DNA from: Alcaligenaceae bacterium SAGV5
GTDB taxonomy: Bacteria > Pseudomonadota > Gammaproteobacteria > Burkholderiales > Burkholderiaceae_B
Direction of reading: 5' to 3'
DNA: 64,000 nt
Assembly: GCA_009360345.1 (NCBI GenBank)
Contig: SPDP01000010.1
Coordinates: forward strand, 30,495 to 94,494
In this document: in pieces, positions 58,478-64,000 of the stretch
Layout: every line of letters begins with the position of its first letter
How positions within the stretch are numbered: the first letter of the stretch is position 1
Position numbers and translations under genes: made by a program
Notes under the pieces: model-generated
The model's database searches: none
What the model was told of the DNA's origin: nothing
What the model saw: only the letters and a program-made list of their open reading frames with translations

Positions 58478-59266
58478 ATGAGCGACATTCTCCAACGCAT
58501 ACTGGAAGTAAAGGCCGAAGAGGTCGCCACCGCGCGCCTGCTTCGCAGCGAGTCCGACCTGCGGCGCGAGGCCGAGGCCCGGCAGGACGTGCGCGGCTTC
58601 GCGCAGGCGATCGAGTCCAAGGTCGCGGCGGGCCGGTCCGGCGTCATCGCCGAGATCAAGAAGGCCTCGCCGTCCAAGGGCCTGCTGCGCGAGAACTTCC
58701 AGCCCGACGAAATCGCGGCTTCGTATGCCACGCATGGCGCGGCCTGCCTGTCCGTGCTGACCGACGTGCAGTTCTTCCAGGGGTCGCAGGACTACCTGCG
58801 GCGTGCCCGCGCGGCCTGCGCGCTGCCGGTGCTGCGCAAGGATTTCATCGTCGATCCCTATCAAGTGGTCGAGGCGCGGGCGATGGGCGCCGATTGCATC
58901 CTGCTGATCGTGGCCGCGCTGGAAGCTCCGCAACTGCGGGACCTGGAAGCGCTGGCCATGGAGCTTGGCATGGATGTGCTGGTGGAAGTCCACGACGCGG
59001 CCGAGCTCGACACCGCCCTGGAATTGCGTACCAGCCTGCTCGGCATCAACAACCGCAACCTGCGGACCTTCGAGGTTTCCTTGAACACGACGATCGGCCT
59101 GCTGCCGCGGATCCCGGCCGGCAAGCGGGTGGTCACGGAAAGCGGCATCCTGGGCCCGTCCGAGGTGCGCCAGATGCGCGAGTACGGCGTCAACGCCTTC
59201 CTGGTTGGCGAGGCCTTCATGCGGGCCCCCGATCCCGGCGCCGAGCTGGCGCGGCTGTTCGCATGA
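58478..59266 (+). CDS. trpC: indole-3-glycerol-phosphate synthase
   Basis: The 262-residue TIM-barrel enzyme shows VIAEIKKASPSKGLLRENF, VLRKDFIVDPYQV, GINNRNLRTFEVSL and VTESGILGPSEVRQM, the expected catalytic Lys and Glu residues. It is not fused to trpF. Its stop overlaps the ung start by four bases. Confidence 0.96.
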   Translation: MSDILQRILEVKAEEVATARLLRSESDLRREAEARQDVRGFAQAIESKVAAGRSGVIAEIKKASPSKGLLRENFQPDEIAASYATHGAACLSVLTDVQFFQGSQDYLRRARAACALPVLRKDFIVDPYQVVEARAMGADCILLIVAALEAPQLRDLEALAMELGMDVLVEVHDAAELDTALELRTSLLGINNRNLRTFEVSLNTTIGLLPRIPAGKRVVTESGILGPSEVRQMREYGVNAFLVGEAFMRAPDPGAELARLFA

Positions 59267-60108
59267 GCGCGCCCGCCCGGCCGCCCGAAGGGCGCGCGAC
59301 CTCCCCCGGGGAGGATGTCGCGCAGCGACAGGAGGGTAGTCCAGCGAGCGCCGTCAGGGACCCGGCCCGGGGCGAGTCCGCCGATCTGTTCGCGGCCGAG
59401 CCGGACAACCGCCTGGCCGAACCGCTGCAGGACCACGTTGATCGCCTGCCTGCCGGCTGGCGCGAATTGCTGGCCGACGCGCTCGCCCGCCCGTCGTTCG
59501 ACGCCTTGCGGCGTTTCGTCGACCTGCGCCGGGAGTCGGGCGCGGTGATCTATCCGGCCATGCCGTTCCGCGCGCTGGACCTGGCCACGCCCGAGTCCAC
59601 CCGGGTCGTGATCCTGGGGCAGGATCCCTATCACGGGCCAGGCCAGGCACAGGGCCTGGCGTTCTCGGTCCCCGACGGCTTCAAGCGTCCGCCCAGCCTG
59701 CGCAACATCTTCAACGAGGTGGCGGCCAGCTTCGGCGGCAATCCCGCCGCATTCGGCAACGATCTCGGACGATGGGCCCGGCAGGGCGTGCTGCTGCTCA
59801 ACACCTCGCTGACCGTGGAGGACGGCGCGCCCGCCTCGCATGCGAAGCAGGGCTGGGAAGCGTTCACCGACGCGGTCATCACCGCGATCGCGCGCGAGCC
59901 CTCGCCCAAGGTCTTCATGTTGTGGGGCGCGCACGCCCAGGCCAAGCAGGCGCTGCTGCCGTCCGGCGGCAAGCACCTGGTGCTGATGGCCAATCACCCA
60001 TCGCCCCTGTCGGCCCGGCGCCCGCCGGTTCCGTTCCTGGGCTGCGGGCATTTCGAAACGGCCAACCGCTGGCTGGCCGGGCAGGGGCGGGAGCCCGTTG
60101 CCTGGTGA
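59263..60108 (+). CDS. ung: uracil-DNA glycosylase, family 1
   Basis: The 281-residue protein has GQDPYHGPGQAQGLAFS (catalytic D121), LLLNTSLTVEDG and HPSPLSARRPP, all family-1 motifs. The first 50 residues (PPEGRATSPGEDVAQRQEGS and on) are not part of the enzyme fold and are encoded by DNA matching the GC-rich intergenic repeat. ATG 59263 overlaps trpC (ATGA); no later start is in frame before the enzyme domain. Confidence 0.93.
   Translation: MSAPARPPEGRATSPGEDVAQRQEGSPASAVRDPARGESADLFAAEPDNRLAEPLQDHVDRLPAGWRELLADALARPSFDALRRFVDLRRESGAVIYPAMPFRALDLATPESTRVVILGQDPYHGPGQAQGLAFSVPDGFKRPPSLRNIFNEVAASFGGNPAAFGNDLGRWARQGVLLLNTSLTVEDGAPASHAKQGWEAFTDAVITAIAREPSPKVFMLWGAHAQAKQALLPSGGKHLVLMANHPSPLSARRPPVPFLGCGHFETANRWLAGQGREPVAW
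59280..59345. repeat. GC-rich repeat within the ung reading frame
   Basis: CGACCTCCCCCGGGGAGGAT followed by GTCGCGCAGCGACAGGAGGG has the same plan as the intergenic repeats near 33100, 38860 and 62030: a C-run/G-run pair, a GCGcAGCG core and a G-run. Here it lies in frame in the first codons of ung. Confidence 0.5.
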
Positions 60109-60123
60109 CCGCCGGCGGCCGGG

Positions 60124-61881
60124 TCAGGCCGCCGCGATCACGCACTCCGTTTCCGGCGCCGCGTCGAGCTTCAGCGTGAACCGGCGCAACTCGTCGCGCC
60201 GGAACGCATGGATTTCGACCTGGTCGCCAGGCCGGTAGCGCGCCAGGAGCTTGTCCAGGTTGCCGTTCTGTATACGCAGGCCGTCGATGGCCGCCAGGAG
60301 GTCCTGGGCGGACAGCCCCGCCCGGTGGGCCGGGCCGTGCGTGTACACGGTGGCCAGGCGCAGGTCTTCTCCCTGCCGCGCGGTTTTCACGCCCAGCGAG
60401 GGGAGCGGCGACGAGGCCTTCCAGGTCAGGGCGTAGCCGTGCTGGGTGAGCAGTTCCGCCAAGGGCACGTCCTCGCGGCCGTAGGCGTGGCGGCGCAGGA
60501 AGTCCCGCGCGTCCACGCCGGTGGCTTCCCGGATCAGGTCGGGCATGGCCTCTTCCTCGACCCCGCGCGCGCCGCCCCGGTAGAAGTCGCGGCCATAGCG
60601 TGTCCACAACAGCCGCATCACGTCGTCCAGGCCGTGCCGCTGGCCGGTTTCGTGCCGCAGCAGCAGGTCCAGCCCCAGCGCCACCAGCGAGCCCTTGGTG
60701 TAATAGCTGACGATGGCGTTGGGCGAGTTCTCGTCCTGGCGGTAGTAGCGCGTCCAGGCGTCGAACGAGCTTTCCGCCACGGATTGCTTGAAGCGGCCGG
60801 GCGCCGCGTGCACCGAGCTCACCGTCTTGGCCAGCGTGCGCAGGTAGTCCTGTTCGGTGATCAGCCCGGCCCGCAGCACCAGCAGGTCGTCGTAATAAGA
60901 GGTGAAGCCCTCGAACAGCCACAGCAGCCGGGTATGGTTCTCGCGTTCCAGGTCGTAGGGCGCGAAGGCCGCCGGCTTGATGCGCTTGACGTTCCAGGTA
61001 TGGAAGTATTCGTGGCTGACCAGGCCCAGGAAGTTGCGGTAGCCATCGGTCTGCTCCGGCCGGCCGCGCACGGGCAGGTCCGCGCGCGAGGTCATCAGCG
61101 CGGTGGACGACCGGTGTTCCAGTCCGCCATAGCCGTCCCCCGTGACCATGGTCATGAATACATAGCGGTCCGAGCTGTCCAGGAATGGCGCCCGGCGCGT
61201 GCGGGGTTCAAAGAAGGCGATCTGCTTCTCGCAGATCTTGCGGATGTCCGAGACCAGCCGTTCGAGGTCCAGGTTGGGGATGTCGCCGGTGAAGACCAGC
61301 TCGTGCCGGGCCCCGCAGGCCTCGAAGCTGGCGACCTGGGGGGTACCCATTTCGATGGGGTGATCGACCAGCGCGTCGTAGTCCGGCGCGCGATACATGC
61401 CGAAACCGTGGCGCGGCGCGCGCCGGGGATGCCCGTCGGCCTCGGGCAGGCTGGTGTAGACCTTCCAGTCCAGGCCGCGCGGGGGCGCCAGCTCCAGCAG
61501 GCAGGGCGCGCCTTCGTGGCCCGCCGCGCGCAGGAAGACGCTGGTGCCGTTGAAGAACCCGTGGCTCTGGTCCAGGTGGGCGGCGCGCACGGACAGGTCC
61601 CAGGCGTAGATTTCGCAGACGATCTGCAGGGGCCCGCGGCAGGGGGCGGCCTGCCAGGTCTGCTTGTCCAGCTTGGTCAGTTCGATCTTGCGGCCCCAGG
61701 CCCGCGCCTCGATGCTTTCGATCTGCCGCGCGAAGTCCCGGATCATGTAGCTGCCGGGTATCCAGGCGGGCAGGCCGACGCATTGTCCGGTCGGGTCGGG
61801 ATCGGGAATGGACATCGTGACCCGGCAGCGGTGTCCGGCCGGATCGATGGGTTCCAGGCGATAGGAGATGGCTTCGGTCAT
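60124..61881 (-). CDS. M61 glycyl-aminopeptidase-type protein with PDZ domain
   Basis: The 585-residue protein has SHEYFHTWNVKRIKP with zinc motif H290-E291-x2-H294 and a downstream Glu, and GYGGLEHRSSTALM before it, which is the M61 layout. A C-terminal PDZ domain (about 495-575) contains GPAHRAGLSAQDLLAAIDGL. No signal peptide follows from ATG 61881; a longer start at 61947 is possible. Confidence 0.88.
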   Translation of the reverse strand: MTEAISYRLEPIDPAGHRCRVTMSIPDPDPTGQCVGLPAWIPGSYMIRDFARQIESIEARAWGRKIELTKLDKQTWQAAPCRGPLQIVCEIYAWDLSVRAAHLDQSHGFFNGTSVFLRAAGHEGAPCLLELAPPRGLDWKVYTSLPEADGHPRRAPRHGFGMYRAPDYDALVDHPIEMGTPQVASFEACGARHELVFTGDIPNLDLERLVSDIRKICEKQIAFFEPRTRRAPFLDSSDRYVFMTMVTGDGYGGLEHRSSTALMTSRADLPVRGRPEQTDGYRNFLGLVSHEYFHTWNVKRIKPAAFAPYDLERENHTRLLWLFEGFTSYYDDLLVLRAGLITEQDYLRTLAKTVSSVHAAPGRFKQSVAESSFDAWTRYYRQDENSPNAIVSYYTKGSLVALGLDLLLRHETGQRHGLDDVMRLLWTRYGRDFYRGGARGVEEEAMPDLIREATGVDARDFLRRHAYGREDVPLAELLTQHGYALTWKASSPLPSLGVKTARQGEDLRLATVYTHGPAHRAGLSAQDLLAAIDGLRIQNGNLDKLLARYRPGDQVEIHAFRRDELRRFTLKLDAAPETECVIAAA

Positions 61882-62029
61882 GGGCGTGTCCGGTTGGGAC
61901 GCGCGCCGGCGGGGCGCGGGGCGATTGGAAGCGGCGGTTCGTTGCATAGGTTCCTTCATGTTAGTTATCCATGGCGCTACGCGCCACCGCACTCGACAGG
62001 ACGGGAGTATCGGAGCCGGTCAGCCAGCG

Positions 62030-62074
62030 CCGCCCCCCCCCCCGGGGGCGCGCGCAAGCGCGCAGGGCGGCACC
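62030..62074. repeat. GC-rich intergenic repeat, copy D
   Basis: CCCCCCCCCCGGGGGCGCGC followed by GCAAGCGCGCAGGGCGGCAC and CTCAT has the same plan as copy A near 33100. It lies between the M61 gene and the nucleotidyltransferase gene. Confidence 0.6.
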
Positions 62075-62725
62075 TCATCCCAGGCGCGTAGGGCCCGGCG
62101 TCAGGTCGTCGGGCGTATCGACGTCGCGTACGCAGCCCGGGTCCTCGACGGCCAGGGGGGTGACCTGGCCGGAGATCAGGGCGCGCGCGCCCTCGTCGCC
62201 CTGCAATTGCGACAGCGCGGCGGCCCAGGCCGGTCCCAGCAGGACGGGGTGGCCGCGCATCTGCCGATAGGTGGGGGCGAGTACCGCGCGTTCGCGCCGG
62301 GACGCGGGCAAGGCGAGCCAGGCGTCGCGCAGTGCCGCCACGGTGTCGGGATGCACCCACGGCATGTCGGCGGGCATGATGCACCAGGCGGGCGCCTCGT
62401 TGCCGGCGGCATGCTCCCGGGACGACAGCCACGAGACGGCCTGCGCCAGCGTGCCGCCCATGCCTTCGGCGGCCCGTTCGCACACGATGATTTCGCAGCC
62501 GGCTTGCCGCAGCGCCTCGCCCACCAGGGGGGCCGAGGGCGAGACGGCCGCCGCCACCCGCGGCAGCGCTTCGCGCAGGGACCGGGCTGCCGCGGCGCAG
62601 ACCGGCCGGCCGTCGACGCTGGCCAGCAGCTTGTTGGCGCTGCCGTCCGCCGAAAAGCGCGATCCGCGGCCCGCGGCCAGCAGCAGTCCGATGATGCCGC
62701 GGCCGCTGCTTGCTCCTCCAGCCAT
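62075..62725 (-). CDS. MobA/MocA-like nucleotidyltransferase
   Basis: The 216-residue protein starts (ATG 62725) with the nucleotide-binding motif GLLLAAGRGSRFSADGSANK and has IMPADMPWVHPDTVAAL, both typical of MobA-like NTP transferases that add CMP or GMP to molybdopterin. Which nucleotide is used cannot be read. No other molybdenum cofactor gene is in the window. AAGGAAAGGAC precedes the start. Confidence 0.85.
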   Translation of the reverse strand: MAGGASSGRGIIGLLLAAGRGSRFSADGSANKLLASVDGRPVCAAAARSLREALPRVAAAVSPSAPLVGEALRQAGCEIIVCERAAEGMGGTLAQAVSWLSSREHAAGNEAPAWCIMPADMPWVHPDTVAALRDAWLALPASRRERAVLAPTYRQMRGHPVLLGPAWAAALSQLQGDEGARALISGQVTPLAVEDPGCVRDVDTPDDLTPGPTRLG

Positions 62726-62902
62726 GTCCTTTCCTTGAAATATGGAACCAAAGATGGTGCGCCATGGCGGGGTGAAACTCAAGCCGCCATGCCTTCATGG
62801 GGGGCGGGGTATGCTTGAGGCGGCACCGGCGCGTCCGGTACATGGACGGTCTCCCGCACGGGGGCCGCATCCCTGCGCATATATATAGGAAGGAGTGTGG
62901 TC

Positions 62903-63679
62903 GTGAGCGAAGCTCTGGTTTTGGTCGAAAATCGTGGCCGGGTCGGCCTGCTGACCCTGAATCGCCCCAAGGCGCTCAATGCGCTGAACGATGCGCTGAT
63001 GGACGAGCTGGGGGCGGCGCTGCTGGCCTTCGACGCCGACCCCGATATCGGCGCCATGGTCATCACCGGTAGCGAGAAGGCCTTTGCCGCGGGCGCCGAC
63101 ATCGGCGCGATGAAAGACCTCTCTTATATGGAGGCCTACGCCTCGGACTTCATCACCCGCAATTGGGAGACCCTGCGCCGTATCCGCAAGCCCGTGATCG
63201 CGGCCGTGGCCGGCTATGCGCTGGGCGGCGGCTGCGAGCTGGCCATGATGTGCGACATCCTGGTCGCGGCCGAGACGGCGCGCTTCGGCCAGCCCGAGAT
63301 CAAGCTGGGCATCATTCCCGGCGCCGGCGGCACGCAGCGCCTGCCGCGCGCGGTGGGCAAGGCCAAGGCCATGGACCTGGTCCTGACCGGCCGGACGATG
63401 GATGCGGCCGAAGCCGAGCGCGCGGGCCTGGTGTCGCGCGTCGTGCCCGCGGACAAATTGCTGGAGGAAGCGATCGGCATGGCCACTGTCATTGCCGCGA
63501 TGTCGCTGCCGTCGGTCATGATGGCCAAGGAGGCCGTGAATCGCGCCTACGAGACCCCGCTGGCCGAAGGCATGCAGTTCGAGCGCCGCCTGTTCCATTC
63601 GCTGTTCGGAACGCACGATCAGAAGGAAGGCATGGAGGCCTTTGTCGCCAAGCGGCCTCCGTCGTTCCAGCATAAGTAG
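62903..63679 (+). CDS. enoyl-CoA hydratase
   Basis: The 258-residue crotonase has the oxyanion-hole segments AFAAGADIGAMKDL and GYALGGGCELAM (E112) and the second catalytic Glu, E132, in FGQPEIKLGIIPGAGGTQRL. It hydrates 2-enoyl-CoA in fatty-acid or phenylacetate breakdown. GTG 62903 with AGGAAGGAG seven bases before it is better than GTG 62897. Confidence 0.93.
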   Translation: MSEALVLVENRGRVGLLTLNRPKALNALNDALMDELGAALLAFDADPDIGAMVITGSEKAFAAGADIGAMKDLSYMEAYASDFITRNWETLRRIRKPVIAAVAGYALGGGCELAMMCDILVAAETARFGQPEIKLGIIPGAGGTQRLPRAVGKAKAMDLVLTGRTMDAAEAERAGLVSRVVPADKLLEEAIGMATVIAAMSLPSVMMAKEAVNRAYETPLAEGMQFERRLFHSLFGTHDQKEGMEAFVAKRPPSFQHK

Positions 63680-63735
63680 GTGCCGGGGTGGCTGCCAGGC
63701 AGGGCGGAAAAAATTTTCTGCGCCCGCCAAATGGC

Positions 63736-63762
63736 GATACAGCGCGCTTTGCGCGCTGTATC
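63736..63762. repeat. perfect 12-bp stem after the hydratase gene
   Basis: GATACAGCGCGC (63736-63747), TTT, GCGCGCTGTATC (63751-63762). It lies 57 bases after the stop. Only GGGGTTTG follows, so a terminator role is not certain; as DNA it could form a cruciform. Confidence 0.6.
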
Positions 63763-63818
63763 GGGGTTTGAAAAGGCCGGTTTCCGGTCATGAAACTGAC
63801 AAGAAAGCCTGGATCGAT

Positions 63819-63848
63819 TTGCATGGCGATTTCAATGCGTGCTATAGT
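63819..63848 (+). promoter_or_regulatory. strong sigma70-type promoter
   Basis: TTGCAT (63819-63824), 18 bases, TATAGT (63843-63848). No coding sequence follows before the end of the window, so it may serve a stable RNA or a gene with a long leader beyond base 64000. Confidence 0.6.
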
Positions 63849-64000
63849 CTCTTTCTCGACGCAAACAACGCAACCGCAGCGGCAACAAGCGCAGCGCAGC
63901 GAGGGAAGCGAAGGGTGAGGAAAGCGGTTTGCAGCGGTTACGCATAAGCGGGCGCAGCGAACAGGCCGACCAAAAGAAGGGGTCTTGCGGCAGGGTGGTA
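63849..64000 (+). other. transcribed leader or RNA region, no gene seen
   Basis: The 150 bases after the promoter are purine-rich and repeat GCAGCG/GAAGCG units, with no credible reading frame. The absence of a gene directly after a strong promoter would fit the leader of an rRNA operon, but no 16S sequence is reached. Confidence 0.35.

Noticed and set aside
1..64000. CRISPR arrays, insertion sequences and diversity-generating retroelements
   Set aside because: No regularly spaced direct repeats with spacers, no transposase-like frame with terminal inverted repeats, and no reverse transcriptase or template/variable repeat pair were seen.

Overview
The window looks like a stretch of chromosome from a high-GC beta-proteobacterium of the Alcaligenaceae, most likely Bordetella or a close relative such as Achromobacter. 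The grounds are gene content: four intact Bug-type solute-binding protein genes plus one remnant, an FhaB-like secreted exoprotein with an ESPR leader, an autotransporter barrel protein, short GC-rich intergenic repeats of one family, and the rpe-gph-trp neighbourhood. Species assignment is inference; no database was consulted.

Layout. (1) 1-5340: end of an alpha/beta hydrolase gene and a Bug protein gene, an autotransporter gene without a visible signal peptide, a hicAB toxin-antitoxin pair under a palindromic operator, and an AT-richer RelA/SpoT-domain gene. (2) 5485-28566: a defective prophage. It has a leftward early operon (CII-like activator, ParB-like protein, RdgC, DUF1364 protein, O- and P-like replication proteins, DUF1064 nuclease-like protein, KilA-type antirepressor, Q-like and winged-helix proteins), a CI/Cro-type switch at 14.6-15.8 kb, a rightward accessory operon at 18.7-27.2 kb ending in an excisionase-like gene, and a tyrosine integrase beside tRNA-Cys. 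No terminase, capsid, tail or lysis gene is visible. Cargo includes a Fic protein with a small partner, a HEPN-like protein and several membrane proteins. Five sites of the form TACC-N4-GGTA tie the CI switch to the rightward operon. (3) 28.7-33.9 kb: a two-partner-secretion exoprotein, the 3' stump of its transporter gene fused at about 33033 to the 3' stump of a Bug gene, and a DUF481 outer membrane protein. (4) 34.2-42.7 kb: housekeeping genes (mscS-like, ubiH-like, dsbC-like, mltA, apaG, rpe, gph) leading into a Trp-rich leader peptide and trpE.

(5) 42.8-56.4 kb: about 14 kb of accessory metabolism lies between trpE and trpGDC. It holds two transport/catabolic clusters (Bug proteins, Ldh2-type dehydrogenase, metallo-beta-lactamase-fold hydrolase, M20 amidohydrolase, RraA-like protein, TauD-like dioxygenase), three LysR regulators, a beta-helix-like protein and a pirin. 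(6) 56.4-59.3 kb: trpG, trpD and trpC behind their own promoter and a leader with two further Trp-Trp mini-ORFs, one of which overlaps the trpG start. The split trp pathway therefore seems to have tryptophan-sensing leaders on both halves. (7) 59.3-64 kb: ung, an M61 peptidase, a MobA-like nucleotidyltransferase, an enoyl-CoA hydratase, and a strong promoter reading out of the window.

The most unusual items are the doubled tryptophan leader at 56.4-56.8 kb, the shared prophage operators, the toxin-like cargo in and beside the prophage, and the broken two-partner secretion locus.
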